Source of the DNA: Alnus glutinosa | Lineage: Eukaryota > Streptophyta > Magnoliopsida > Fagales > Betulaceae | DNA length: 64,000 nt | Direction of reading: 5' to 3' | Assembly (NCBI RefSeq): GCF_958979055.1 | Contig: NC_084892.1 | Location: 23,400,001-23,464,000 of the forward strand | In this document: positions 1 through 12,352 of the stretch, piece by piece | How positions within the stretch are numbered: position 1 is the first letter of the stretch | Layout: every line of letters starts with the position of its first letter | The notes under the pieces: model-generated | Told to the model about the DNA's origin: nothing | Database searches by the model: none | What the model saw: only the letters and a program-made list of their open reading frames with translations | Translations under genes and position numbers: made by a program

Positions 1-610
1 ATTATATGATCATTTCAACACTGGAGAGAGTTCATCTCAAGGTGAACATAGTGGTGCATTTTCTTAAGGTTCCTCAATGGCAGAAGAAACTAAGAAACGT
101 CCATATCACTCGATGAATAGGTACTTAAAGTACCTATCTTCTAAAAGTGATGTTCAACACAAATCGAAGTTAGATCGGTATTTGATGGAGGATGTTGAAA
201 AATCGAATATGAACTTCGATATTTTAAATTGGTGGAAGGTGAACTCAACCAAATTCCCAGTACTTGCTCAAATAGCACGTATTGTGTTGGCCATTCCCCT
301 TACTACAGTTGCTTCAGAGTCGGCATTTAGCACTGGAGGGCGTGTGTTGAATCATTTTCGAAGTTCATTGGCCCCAACAACAGTTGAAGCATTGGTGTAT
401 GCACAAAACTGGTTAAGATCAAAACCCATAAATGGTTATGACACAGAGATGGTTGATGATCCTGAAAGTTATAAGCTCGAGTTAGGTAAGCTTTTAGCTT
501 TCTATTATTCACTTCTTAATTTATTTTGCTATTTAAATATCTAATTATTGGTTCCAATATTTGTAGAAATAACTTTGAAGAACATCAATATTTTGCTTGA
601 GGAGGATTAG
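1..610 (+). pseudogene. hAT transposase, C-terminal part (cut by window edge)
   Basis: This is the C-terminal dimerisation region of a hAT (RICESLEEPER/BED-type) transposase. The frame shows the family hallmarks: paired Trp before a FPVLAQIAR-like stretch, then a ASESAFSTGGRV motif, an FRSSL block and AQNWL. A likely intron runs from 486 (GT) to 566 (AG). Splicing joins the frame to a short last exon ending in TAG at 608-610, with the acidic tail usual for these proteins. An in-frame TAA at 65-67 lies upstream of the ATG at 77, so the copy visible here is broken unless 77 opens a domain-only protein. The 5' part lies outside the window. I did not find the element's terminal inverted repeat. 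Confidence 0.8.
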
Positions 611-1623
611 TGAAGTGAACTGAAGATTGATGTTGCAACTGACAAGCCTAGATGGGTGACATGGGTTATTGACTCATTGGGTTGCTGGATTTTTTCATTG
701 GGTAGTGAAATCTGTTGCTAGGATTTGTGGCTAATCTTAATTTCAATTTATTTCAAAATTTTGATTGAAACTTGGGTGCTTGATGCTTATGGTGACCGAT
801 TGGGAGGTGTTAAGTTGTTAGCACCTTTGTAAGAGAATCAAAGGAAAATTGTTGTTTGTTATGTGTCCATAGTATTTGTAAGGGCATTTATGGCCCTGCT
901 ATCTTCAGTATACGATGGTGGTAGATTAAAGTTTGTTGGATCAGATTTCACATTTAATGATTTTGCATCATTTAAAGCATTTGTATGTACAGGGGAAAGA
1001 GGCGTGAAATCAGGGGAGGAAATAGTTAAGGCCAGTAGGCCACAAGAGTAGGGGTACAAACTCGAGGGGGTCATTCTAGGCTTCCAACTGCTGCATTCTT
1101 CTCCATACCCGCGGATCCTCGCTCCGTGCATCCCCGCCACATCCCCAATCGCCCCGCATGGATGCAGGCGATTTTAGAGGGGTGCGGGGCCAAAAAAGGG
1201 GCATCCCTGGCCCCTTCCCCCCTTTTTGCCTCATGCTCAGCCTTAGTCTTGAGCGACCGATCTGTCTCAATCGTACGGGGTTAATTGTACTAATAGTATA
1301 ACACTCCAAATCTCAAATAAAAAGGTTTTAATTTTAAGATTAAAGACCAAATTATAATATTTTATGGTCAAAATAATAATTTTAGAGGAATTTAAGAAAA
1401 TACATGGATATTTATGGAATTTAGTTTATAGGCATAGATTTTATTTTCAAGGAATTTATTTCAAGTTTTAATTTTGTCACAAAGAGATTTAAAATTATTA
1501 GGAGATTTTATTTGGACTAAGAGAGATTTTCGAGAGTTTGTTTGAGATTTTATAATTGAGAGATAGAAATAATAAATGATGAATAATAAGTAATAAAAAG
1601 AAAATAAATAAAATGGTCAAGGG
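611..1623. other. Intergenic, no gene recognised
   Basis: This is the flank of the hAT remnant. A GC-rich patch at about 1060-1270 has short inverted words (GGGGCGATT-like and GTGCGGGGCC) and could be a decayed transposon end. The rest is AT-rich, with no convincing coding sequence on either strand. Confidence 0.4.
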
Positions 1624-1626
1624 TAA

Positions 1627-2938
1627 GAGCACTAGCAGCAGATTCCCAACCATTTTCCCTATTTTAGGGAAAATTTAAGGAACCAAACCACTTTTTTTTT
1701 CCCTATACAAAAACACCCCACAACAGTTTCCCTTTATCTTACCCTATATATTAAAATATTATTATTCTTTTTTTCTTTTCCTTTTTTTTTTCTTTTTTTT
1801 TTCTTAACATCTCAGTCTCATCTCTGACACTCTCGTCTCCATCTCTCTCTCAGCTTTTCGTCTTCTTTCTCACTCCCATTTCCATTTTCACTTTCTGGGT
1901 TATCGATTTTTGGCTTGTAGTGGCGGCGTCGCTGGAGATCGGAGCCGTGGTTTCGCGTTCGACGGAGTTCTCGGCGACGGAGAGGCGTTCGACGGGGTTC
2001 TCAAAGTTCTGGCCACAGATCGAACTGAAACGCCGCCGTTTCACATGCCGACAGAAATACGAGCCGGCCGTTCTGGATCTCCGAGCCCTCCTCCGTCTCC
2101 GAGCGCCGCTCCAGCCTCCTCCGCCAGATGGGCCTCAGCAACAACCCCCTTTATCTCGAACCAGTGCGTGAAGGAGAGATGGAGATATTTGTTTTTGTTG
2201 TTTTGTGAGAAGGGAAAAATATATATTAGCCCTTCAAACTACCACTCATTCTCCGGATGGCCCCCCAAACTACCAATACTTAGATTCTGGCCCCCCAAAC
2301 TACCATATTCTGATTTTTTGGCCCCATCCGTCTATTTATGCCGTTAATTCTAACAGAAATTGACCAAAAACCCGAAAATACCCCTCCCTTAACCGTAAGA
2401 ATTTCAAAGTGTAGGAGGGGTATTTTCAAAATTCTGTTCAGAATTAATGGCATAAATGGACGGATGGGGCCAACAAATCAAAAAGTGGTAGTTTGGGGGG
2501 CCAGAATCTAAGCATTGGTAGTTTGGGAGGCCATCCGGAGAAAGGGTGGTAGTTTAGGGGGCTAAAATATATTTTTCCCTTGTGAGAAATTTGAATAAGA
2601 ATTGGGAATTTGTGTTTGCAACTTTGTTTGGTTCATGAGAAAATGGAAGAGGAGAAGATTGTGCAGAGGTTCTATGGTTTGCGGGAAGTAAGAGAAGGAA
2701 AGAAAGATGAAAGGGAAGAGGAGTGAATCGATGTGAAGGAGAGAGAAAGTTTTTTTTTTTATTAAAATAATATGTTGGGAAGCTACAGTGCTTCCCAATG
2801 TATTGGGAAGCACTGAAGCTTCCCAAGGGTCATCATCTAAAATAGGGTAACTATTGTGGGTTATTTTTTGTGACTTTTTTCAAATTTTCCCTATTTTAGG
2901 GAATAAAACTACTTATAGGGCATCTGCTACTAGTGCTC
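1627..2938. mobile_element. Non-autonomous Harbinger-like element, copy 1
   Basis: The element begins GAGCACTAGCAGCAGATTCC, and its right end is the inverted form (CTGCTACTAGTGCTC). It is flanked by TAA at 1624-1626 and 2939-2941. TIRs of this kind with a 3-bp TAA/TTA duplication are typical of PIF/Harbinger. Both ends also carry an inverted CCCTATTTTAGGG subterminal word, and the right half has a hairpin around 2772-2826 built on TTGGGAAGC and GCTTCCCAA. No transposase is visible. The interior has a GC-rich stretch (1920-2170) of unknown origin and a younger nested MITE at 2212-2579. Confidence 0.75.
2212..2579. mobile_element. Mutator-type MITE nested in copy 1
   Basis: The element starts GGGAAAAATATA and ends TATTTTTCCC. 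Long inverted arms of about 150 bp carry repeated words such as CCCCCCAAACTACC and GGTAGTTTGGGGGG. A perfect 9-bp direct repeat, TTGTGAGAA, flanks it at 2203-2211 and 2580-2588. A 9-bp duplication and long TIRs fit Mutator-like MITEs. It is nested inside the 1627-2938 element and is therefore younger. Confidence 0.85.
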
Positions 2939-3400
2939 TAAGTGATCTTGATTGACTGAGTGTTAGCCCTCGATCGACCGAGCTATGATGAACCACGAAT
3001 TTGACCTGAATTTAATGCGAAAATCATCATTTTAGTCGACCGAGTAGGATGACTTAGGATTTCAAAAATATCTAGGATGTTTTGATTGACCGAGCTCTAC
3101 TCTATGTTACATATTAGTATAAAAATGTAACATATCAATACACATGACATATATATTGGCGACCACAATCATTTTATTTATTTATTACTATTTTTATGAT
3201 ATTTGTTAGAGTATATCAGGAGATCAAAAATCCAAGCTACAGTACCTATCCACAGTTGAAGACTGTGACCTAACTATAGTGTAAGCCTATCTCCTAGTTA
3301 CAGTTAAAGACTATGACATAGCTACAATTGAAGTCTACCACTTGGTCACAATTACTGAGTTGTAGTTGAAGTCTATTTGTATTATCTAATTCTCCTATAA

Positions 3401-4502
3401 GAGCACTAGTAGCAGATGCTCTATAAGTAGTTCTATTCCTTAAAATAAGGAAAATTTGAAAAAAAATGTGCAAAATAGGAGCCACAGCAGTTTCCTTATT
3501 TTAGATGAGGTTCTTTGGGAAGCACTGTAGCTTCCTAATCCAATATTTTATTGGCACAAAAGGTTTTATCTCTCCTCCCACACGCCTTCTCTCTTTGTCT
3601 CCTCCTTCAGGAAAACGCTTCACCTTCCTTCAACCTCTTGAGAAGGTGTTTCAGTAGCAGTGAACGTTAGAGTTTTGGAGGACGAGGGGTCCCGCCGCCG
3701 GTGACGAGGGTCCCGCAAGAGGATGTGCCGATGCCGCTGCAACACAACGATAATACATAGGATTAATTCTTCTCGGTGTACACCATGGCACGGGACAACC
3801 TTGAACAACGCGCCGCTGCTGGAGGAGGTGGGCGTGAAGAACGGGGAGATTGAGCGGATGGTGACCCAAACCAGCAACCGTAGCCCATCGCCACGACGAA
3901 ACGAAATCTCCCAGGATTTTGACTCCCCCTGTATGTTGTTTCGGTCTCAACTCATAGGCCGTCCTCAATTGGGAATTTTCCGAGAAAGTCACATTTCCCA
4001 GTCAAATCTTTCTCGAGAAAATCCTCTAGTCTTTGATTTTCTTTCTCGATTGTTTCTAATAATTTTGAGGTTCTCTTTTTATTATTGTTTTGATTGCAAT
4101 TGAAGGTCAAGGAGCTCGAGAAATTCAGAAATGGCACCTTCCGGAAAAAATGTGAAAAAAAAAAAAAAATGAGGTGGAGGTGTACTGGATTTCACCTAGA
4201 TTGATGTTGGAGGTTTTTGGGGTGGTTTTGATTTGGGTGACCAAGGTTGGTGATGGAGCTGGTGGAGGGGATGGAATGGCGAAGTGGAACTGGTGGAGGG
4301 ATGAGCGAATGCTTCTGGAATATGAAATGAAGTTAAAAAGGAAAAAAGAAAAAAGGTAAAAAAAAAACATTATTTTAATATATAGGAAAAAATAAAGGGA
4401 AGCTGTTGTGAAGGTGTTTTTGTATAGGGAAAAAAAAGTGGTTTAATTCCCTAAATTTTTCCTAAAATAGGGAAAATGGTTGGGAATCTGCTGCTAGTGC
4501 TC
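3401..4502. mobile_element. Non-autonomous Harbinger-like element, copy 2
   Basis: The left end GAGCACTAGTAGCAGATGC and the right end CTGCTGCTAGTGCTC are inverted repeats. The flanking TAA lies at 3398-3400 and 4503-4505. It shares with copy 1 the subterminal AAAATAGGGAAAAT words and a GGGAAGCACTGTAGCTTCC hairpin near 3517. No transposase is visible. The inner open frames (3620-4100) are low-complexity and not recognisable proteins. Confidence 0.75.
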
Positions 4503-4505
4503 TAA

Positions 4506-5418
4506 GAACACTAGTAGCAGTTATCCTATAATGGTTCTTTTCCTTATATTTAGGAAAAATTTCAAAAAAAATTACAAAATAGCTCCTACAGTAGATACCC
4601 TAAATATACATTAGGGCCTTGGGTACTACAATGATTCCCTTTGTATTGGGTGGCACTGTAGCTACCCAATGGATTATTACAATCCTAAAAATTCGTTCTC
4701 TCTCCTCTCACGCCTCTCAATAGACGCAAATCGCAATCCCTATCTCCCCCTTTTCTTCTTTGTTCAAGCACCTCCCCTCTTCACTGGTTCAAGCACTGTC
4801 GCCTCACCTCCTCACACTGATTCTCTTTTTTCACATAGAAATCCCATCCTCTCTTTGTCTCCATCAATCTCTCTCTGGGTTGCCTCTTTCTCGCCTCGGT
4901 CTCTCTCCACGTCATTTCTCTCTCGTTCTCTCATCTTACTCTCTGGTGCTCTCAGTGAAATAGGGGATGAGTTTCATTTCTTAACGCTCCCCAAAACGCT
5001 CCAACTTGAGAAAGGGTGGATTGCCCAAACATTCTGCCTTGCTTGCATCTATGCAACCTCTCTGGGTTACCTCCTCCGCCAAATCCAACTGTGTTCTCTT
5101 ATTCTCTAGCGGCTCCATTACATAACAAAACAAGCATTGCTTGGTGATGGATATAGGAGATGAGGAAAAATAAAGTAGGAAAAGAAAAGGAAATCTGAGA
5201 GAAAAATGGTGGCTGCTTTTGGAATCAAGAAAAGGAAAAAAAAATAAAAGTAGGAAAGAGAAAAAAAAGAGAGAATAAAATAAGAGTAAAAATGAGTATT
5301 TAATTGATATAGGGAAAGTTAATGAAATCTATAATGAGATGTTCTTTTATAGAGAAGCAGAGAATAGTTTTGTTCCCTAAATTTAAGAAAAATGGTTGGG
5401 TGTCTGCTGCTAGTACTC
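4506..5418. mobile_element. Non-autonomous Harbinger-like element, copy 3
   Basis: The left end GAACACTAGTAGCAG and the right end CTGCTGCTAGTACTC are inverted, with TAA at 4503-4505 and 5419-5421. Its left TAA is the right TAA of copy 2, so the two elements abut on one shared target triplet. A hairpin of the same kind as in copies 1 and 2 (TTGGGTGGCACTGTAGCTAC) lies near 4645. The 146-codon open frame at 4669-5109 is CT-rich and has no recognisable domain. Confidence 0.7.
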
Positions 5419-5421
5419 TAA

Positions 5422-6073
5422 ATATGAGCTTGTTATATTATAAATATCACTCAAAGAAATAAGAGTTTGGGCTTTATCCTCTGAACGTAGTCTTTGTGTC
5501 TATTTAATTTTATATTCCGTATTATATTGTCTTTCAATATTAATCTTACACATCTAAATGCATTTTGAATTTGTGAGACAAATTGTTGTGCTAAGTCGGT
5601 ATTGTAAAAAAAGATATGTTATTTACACAACAATTGCACAACAATGTTAATGTCTCTAGTAATTTTTAAAAAAATAAAAATGCTGAACACATCAGCATTA
5701 TTGTGTAATTGTTGTGCAGATAACATATCTTTTGTAAAAATAAAAATGCAAAAAAAATGTATAATATTAATAATTGTCATTTGCATAATAATAGTAAAAC
5801 AGTATAGGCGTAACCGAGTAACATTGAGGTTTTTTTAAAATTTCAAAAACACGACCGACGATCATAGTTACTGACTAAAAGTTCCTAGTGAGAGAAACTC
5901 TGCCTTCTCTCTTGAGTTAGGTTTTCACACATTTCATCCCTCAAACACTGGTTTCACCTCTTTTTAACTTCTTTCACCATCAAACCTTTAAGAAATCATC
6001 ATTTTCTTTCGCCATTTGATCTCTCATCCTTAATCTCTCATTTTCTCTTTGTTTTCACACTTTTTAGCTAACG
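5422..6073. other. AT-rich gap
   Basis: No gene recognised. From about 5870 the sequence becomes CT-rich and leader-like and probably belongs to the 5' UTR of the LINE remnant that follows. Confidence 0.4.
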
Positions 6074-7509
6074 ATGGAAACTGACCATCATCACCTCCAA
6101 GCCCTCATTCAATAGACTGCTGCTCTCAACTGTGATGACCCTTTTCCTCTTGATTCTGTGCCTCTGGAGCTTCCGAATCAGGAATCGTTTTGCTTTCTAG
6201 GTCGAATTTTATCACCTAATCCACCCGCTGTTTATTGGGTCCGTGAAATACTTAATCAAGCATGGAAGTTTGCCCTTCCATTTGATGTCGTTACTCTTCC
6301 AGAGGAAAAGTTTCTCTTTACAGTTCATGATGCTTCACATGTTACAAAAATAATGGAGAATGGTCCCTTGAATATTAAGGGAGCTTTGCTGATCCTCAAG
6401 CCTTGGCCTCCAGAGCTCACTGCTGACGAAGTTGATCTTCTCAATTGCTCGTTTTGGGTACAGGTACATGGCCTTCCCTTTCAAAATTTGACCGCTGTTA
6501 ATGCCATCTGAATAGGAAAATACATTGGATCTGTGCTTGATGTTGAAAATGGCGACCAACCAGGTATCATCTGTAACAATCACCTTCGTATTCGGGTTTC
6601 ACTTGATACGACTCGGCCTTTGATTCCTAGGTTTAACCTTCCTTCCCAAGGACGTTCTTCAATATGGATTGGGTTTTTATATGAAAGGTTAGCCAATTAT
6701 TGCACACTTTGTGGTCTTATTGGTCACAGGAAGTCTTTCTGTCCTGCTCCCCCTCCCCCTGGTCCACAAGATAGGTATGGTCTCTCTTTGCGGGGCTATG
6801 TTTTTTCGAGCCCCCGTGCTTTCGCCAATCCCCGGTGTGCCTTTGGTCACAACTACTCCGCCATCCATCTTATGCATTGGAACACGAAGCTCACCTTTAT
6901 TCATACTGAGGTCTTAGTATACACAAACCCAACCTCCTCTGAGTTTGGTGGTTCGACCTTCTGTGTCTACTGCTCCTCCCATGCAACGGCCGTCGTCGAA
7001 CTCTCCTTTGTAGCTGAAGCATACATGGGTAGCTACCCACAACAATGAACAATCTTGCTGAGGAAGCTTCTGGTCTGTCTTCGGACGCAACCCCTCAGCA
7101 GCCGTACAGCACAACTCTTGGTGTGGGTTTGTCCACGTCGACTGTTTCACCTAGTTTTAACACGTTGGATAAGGGAAAGACTAAATTGTACACTGAAGAT
7201 GATCTTTTTCATCCACCGGGCTTTGGCCCGATACCAAACTATACTCAAGTGGTTTCTGGCCCTTTGCAGCTAGCCCATCAACTACCGAGCCTCTTAGGTA
7301 TTTCTCACCCTATAGGTTTAGTTTCGCAGGCCTTGTCTGAGCCTTATGTACATGCTGTTTACTCTGAAACTCTACCAATCCACAATAGCCCTCAATCCCC
7401 CATTATCTCCTCTAGCCCAAGCCCACACCATTTAGCCCGTCCTCTCCCACATCTTAACTTTTCTTCCCCCTCCCCCATTCCAAGTTTCTCAGGAGCCCAA
7501 CCCATTTGA
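6074..7509 (+). pseudogene. LINE ORF1-like pseudogene (DUF4283 and CCHC knuckle)
   Basis: This frame matches the ORF1 protein found in plant L1-type LINEs: an N-terminal DUF4283 RNA-binding region (6158-6511, with a W-x-Q-x-H-G-L-P block at its end), then a zinc knuckle with spacing C-x2-C-x4-H-x4-C at about 6698-6740 (YCTLCGLIGHRKSFC), then a Pro/Ser-rich tail. From the ATG at 6074 the frame is broken by TAG at about 6113 and TGA at 6509-6511. A shift near 7045 moves the Pro-rich tail into another frame. The TGA could be a decayed CGA codon. No endonuclease or reverse transcriptase follows, so only the 5' part of the element survives. Confidence 0.75.
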
Positions 7510-7719
7510 TGCTCCCCCTACCTACAGCCATCCTTCTCTGATTTCCCCTCACAGGAAATCTTCTCCATCCTGCCGAGCTCCACCCTGTCATCATCCTTAT
7601 CCCCCTAAAACACAAATTTCAGAGATCCGTGGCCGTGCTCCATTGCCTCATAAGAGAGTTAAAATAAACAATAATTCAAGGATAAAATCAACACATAATT
7701 CAAGAATCAACATCGTATA

Positions 7720-7963
7720 TGTTAGGAAAAATTATACCATTGGTATATGTGGTTCGCCTAAATTACAAAACATTCTTTGTGGTATAAAAAATAATGATAA
7801 GGTTCTTGTAGTAAAATTACAAATTATTCCCTAAAGTCATTTTTCATCCCGAAACTTAACAGAGTCCGTTAAGTTGCTACATCAGTCCCAATAATAAATT
7901 AAGACGTTTCATTTTTAATATAAAAAAATATATTAATATATTTAAAACCTAAAAACCAAAAAC

Positions 7964-8028
<65 letters not shown>

Positions 8029-8220
8029 AAAAAGAAAAAAAAAAATGGGTTTGGGACTTTTGGGAGGGGAGGTGGCGAGCCACCTCCCCTTATTCTATCT
8101 AGGATGCCTCTCGCGCCACTCCAAATTAAACAGTACTTCATAGGCAACTGGTGGAGTGTGAGCCACCCGAGAGGTGGCGAGGCTTTTCTAGCTCGAATCT
8201 TAATTATGAAATTTTACCCT
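7720..8220. repeat. Decayed repeat related to the 37501-37862 MITE family
   Basis: The segment shares ordered words with 26610-27080 and with the arm of the 37501 element: TGTGGTATAAAAAATAAT, AAAATTACAAATTA, TTTTTCxTCC, and CTTAACAGA before a Pu/Py-rich part. It contains an AT microsatellite and a GAGCCACCTCCCC patch. No clean ends or target duplication were found. Confidence 0.45.
7966..8025. repeat. (AT)n microsatellite
   Basis: Uninterrupted AT dinucleotide run of about 60 bp. Confidence 0.95.
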
Positions 8221-10555
8221 TTGCGAGGGTACAATGATTATAACGGAGTCTGATTTGAATCAGACTTTAATAATACTAGACTGCACTTGCCCAAAAGAAT
8301 GAAGAACTTTTAAGGGTACCCTATATTCATCATGAAAGGCAGTTTCCAAAAGAGACGGACACCCTTTGGCGTTTCCACGAACTTTATCCCTGCAATGGCC
8401 TTCCCCGACTGCTCTGAAAGACCCTTTTTACTACTCATTATTCTGAAGATTAGGCAATGGATCTAAAATCCACGTTGAAAAGCTGATCACGTGACCTGGG
8501 ATGATAATCAATAAAAAGCAGTCAGAGAGCAGCACGTGATAAGTCCTAAAGGCTGAAGGGGTTTAGGGAGGTTTAAAATTGCGTTAAAGAGTTTAAACTA
8601 GAGATTTATGGTGATTCGATCTTTAGAGTCTTACAGATAATGCCCAATAAAACTACATTGTGTTTGTATTTATTTATTTGATTGTAAATATACATTGGAT
8701 TTTAATTGCATGATCTGATAAGGAAAGAATATACTTTGAATTTTAACATTACCTTTAAGCGATCAAGGCCAGAGTAAGTTTGAATTTGGAAGAAAAATTA
8801 AAAATGGTTAGATGGTTCGTAACTAGCTAGAAACGGTTGCATGGTAGCCAGGGACGACAGTGTAGTGGCTCAGGATGGCAACACGATGGTCTGGGATGGC
8901 ACGGTGAACAGATTTTTTTCTGTTCAGATTTCGATAAAATTAAAATATGAAAGAGTGGAAGTAGATTTTGAGAACAGAAGGAAAAGAAAAAAGAGATTTC
9001 AAGTAATTCGTCCTTGGAAGTCTATGTCTACTGTTGATAATGCTCGATAAGGCTGCATTTGTGTTCATATTGTCTTATTTAATATGGATTAGGCTTGGGT
9101 GTTGGAAAAAAACTACAGCTCGTATTACACAATAATAATGCTTATTTATAACTTACGTACAAATAAATAAATAATAATAATGCTTATTACTAGCTAGTTC
9201 ATTTGAATGTATATATAATATAAAGAATGTTTAAACTCTTCCTCAAGTTCCCTTAAATCACCTGATAATGCTCAGATTCTGATATTATGATATGACCAGA
9301 ATTTGATATCTAATTATATCATATGACAAAGCTGGAACTCTAGGAAGGAGTATCACTTGATTTCTTTTTTCTTTTGTTTTTCTAAGCGAATAATATCAGT
9401 TGATTCTAACAACAAGGATAAAGAACAAGAAATGCCTGAAACAAAGAACAAGAAATGCCGTGGAACTTCGAACATATCACTTTCCATTCTTCAATGTTTG
9501 CTGCACTGTGTAAACAACCCATGAAACATCGGAAGTTGTTATTACTATTCTACTGGGGTCAAACCATAAGTTAAAATCCCCAAAACGGTAATTATATATA
9601 TATAAAAGCTCTCCCTACATGTTGACCAGGTCAAAATAGGACAACCATAGGTGATGGCCCATGACAGACAGATCTTACGGAAAACAAAATACGGTCGAAA
9701 ACGGGAAGCTAGAATGAAGATTAAGAAATGAGATTCTCTCTCTCGACCTCTCTAGTTTTTTGTTGAGAAATGGGATGGTTTTTCAAATTTGAATTTTGGG
9801 CGCAAGGAAATCTGTAGATGTTGGGGAACATATATGACAGAAAGTTATAAATTAATTATCATAATTAATAATTGCTATGTATAATACATGCATGTATTAT
9901 TGTATAGCATGTATTATTTTGGAAGTAGGTAGCCACGTCCTCCTCCTTACGTACTAAGGATATATAATGGGAGACAGCCGGCCATTACAACATTATATGG
10001 CTTGTCCTACGACCGACATGACTGAACCTAGTAAGAAGATAAGAGGGTAGACGATATTATAGACAAAGGTTGAAGCATCAATCCATTCAAAGAAACCCCA
10101 ATTAAGTGAATTACAAACTCTTAGGCATGCATGCATATCGTTGAGTACTTAATCAGTTTTTGTTACTTACATTGAAACTATCCATAAAAACAAGACCAGA
10201 CCACTGTCAACATCTCCTTCTAGTGGGAGACTGAGCTGAGTGATCTTAACCCAGTTCCAGGCATTTCAAATTCATGGTACCAACCGGTTTGGTAGGATAC
10301 TAACCAATCATAGTTTCAACTTGCGAAGACGCGCGTTGAACTTGGTGGCATTTTCATGAAGTCCAAGATTCGAATTCTTTTGAATGTAAACAATTTTTTG
10401 GACTATACCCGCGACGAGTGAGTATAAACAAATTTAAGGTTCGAATGATTAGACTTCAAAATTTAGGCATAATTTCAAATTTCCAGTAGAATGAAAAGCA
10501 CTCAATCTTATGAAGAATAAAAGAAGATAGGTGGAGTGCTGGAATAATGTCATCT
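8221..10555. other. Long intergenic stretch without a recognised gene
   Basis: AT-rich sequence with stop codons in all frames. The 69-codon frame at 8841-9050 has no family resemblance. Two diverged words near 8630 and 9030 (TAATGCCCAATAAA and TAATGCTCGATAAG, each followed by a GTGTT-type string) hint at an old local duplication. Confidence 0.4.
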
Positions 10556-10775
10556 AAATATTAAATAATTAAATGATTAAATTTATCTCTTTCTATCAGT
10601 ATAATTTTTGTGATATGTGGTGATTTAACATGATATCATAACAAATGTTATGAGTTCAAACCTTGTATGTGTTTATCATTTTATCCCTCATTTTTAATTT
10701 AAATAGGACACGTGTTAATATCTAGTCCCACACGTGAAGAAATCTTAAGCTTTTGAGATATGTGGTGATTTAATA
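10556..10775 (+). mobile_element. Decayed TRIM, same family as 46529-46809
   Basis: This aligns by eye, on the plus strand, to the reverse complement of the TRIM at 46529-46809. A left LTR-like part ends GTGGTGATTTAACA, followed directly by a PBS-like TGATATCAT, a GAGTTCAAACC block, a CCCACACGTGAAGAAAT polypurine-side block, and a partial second LTR starting near 10746 (TTAAGCTTTTGAGA) and again containing GTGGTGATTTAA. It is more diverged than the 46.5-kb copy. Confidence 0.6.
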
Positions 10776-10867
10776 AATAAACTATGGTCCAATATCCCGG
10801 TTAGCGTGTTGGGTTCGAGTTGAGTCGACAAACTTTCCAACTCGTTAAGGGTCAACCCTTACACGAC

Positions 10868-11276
10868 TCATTTATATAAGCAAGTAACATAGCACGGCCC
10901 ATGTGATAAGCAGGTTGTGTGGTGAATAGTGATGGGAGCAAAAGCAGTTGATGAAGAATTGGACTGTGTGTTCTTTGTAGTGGTTGATGAAGAGGAAGCC
11001 ATTGAGAGAGGATCGTAAAAAAAAAAAAAAAATGACAGTAGTGCCTTTAGAATGGTTCTGATATCATGTAAGAAATGTGAATTCAGAATATTTCTCCCTA
11101 TCAATTGAGGGATCCATATATTGGTATTTATAATCACTAGACAACCTTACAACTTCTATATAAATAATAAGAGGTTACAATTATTCATCTCCTATCTAAT
11201 TATATGTATTTTAACAAACGAATTAATGAGAGGTTACAACTATTCATCTCATATCTAACTATATATATTCTAACAT
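10868..11276 (-). mobile_element. Truncated Copia-type element: gag start, PBS and LTR
   Basis: Read on the minus strand, an LTR (about 11276 down to 11067, ending in CA) is followed by a PBS-like TGATATCAGAACC (initiator-Met type), a short leader, and a gag start near 11000. That gag start reads MASSSSTTTKN and then a PITIH segment typical of the N-terminus of plant Copia gag. The frame ends near 10868 and the rest of the element is missing. The LTR contains a duplicated block of about 60 bp (11165-11225 and 11228-11288). The outer LTR edge is uncertain. Confidence 0.55.
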
Positions 11277-12352
11277 ATGAATTAATGAGATTTGAGATCT
11301 ATTCAACTATCTAATCATTATCTTCAACTTTACAAATTTTATGAATGGTTTCTTCATTATCTTCATTGGGATGTTTGTCATTAACACTGTGAGTTGGAAC
11401 TTTAATAGTCTTCACTATAGAACTCTGCTTTGAATGGAGTTGTGCTTCAACATGGGTTGACCCGATCTGACCTGCATCAGTCATTTAATAAAATGATTTT
11501 ACAAGCCAAACAGGCTACTCATGCGTTAAGCAGGTTGATCTGAGATTGACCAATTTATTCAACGGATTAATTTGGGGCGACCCAAATTGATCCGAACCCG
11601 ATTACACCAATCCCTACTACTCTAATTTCATGTTCGATTCGTATATAAGATTGTGAACTCCAAATCATGAATTATAGAGTTGTAATTAGATGGTTTGTGC
11701 GCATCATAAGCTCTCTTTTTCTTTTCTTTTTTTCTCCTGAGCCGCATCATATATAGGCTCTCTTTGTGTCGAAGAAGAAGTTGGTTGAATCATGATTCTT
11801 AAGAGTCTTTTTTTCCTTTTTCCTTGTTTGTTTTTTTTCCTCCTCTTGCAATTCCCTTTTTAAGAGGATAAAATCATAAAAAAGAATTTTCTTTTTTTCA
11901 CAAGAGATCGATGTACTTGTTTCATGGTAGCTTTGAATAGACGTTACCACAAAGTTGTATATATGACCATGACAATTCCCTTTCATAATGGCTACGAAAT
12001 GAAGGCTGGCCAATTATGGATATGGGTTATAGCTGGAGCCTGCTGCTCTATCTATCTAGCTATGTATCTATATTAATAGATGACATAATTGAAACAAATG
12101 CAACGATCATATGGACTAATTAACCCTTTCGATGCAGAATGAGAAACAAGCATTACGCATGGGTCAGTTAGTGCCTGCTCAGCAGGGAATAGCTCCATAC
12201 TTCTTTTCTACATTTTCTTAGGGAATAGGTCCACACTTTTCTTTTTTCTACATTTTTTTCACTTGGAAGCATTCAAAGATACTCAAAAATATCTGACATT
12301 TCCTTGCGATTTTATATATTAGTCTAACTTGGCATCATCCTCACTTTAAAGG
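11277..12352. other. MAKR4-like gene upstream region
   Basis: No gene recognised. CT-rich and poly-T tracts lie at 11715-11910. A TATA-like TTATATATTA at 12312-12321 is the best core promoter candidate for the gene that follows. Confidence 0.45.

Noticed and set aside
4669..5109. 146-codon frame as a gene
   Set aside because: Leu/Ser-rich translation of a CT-rich tract inside a transposable element, with no domain or splice support.
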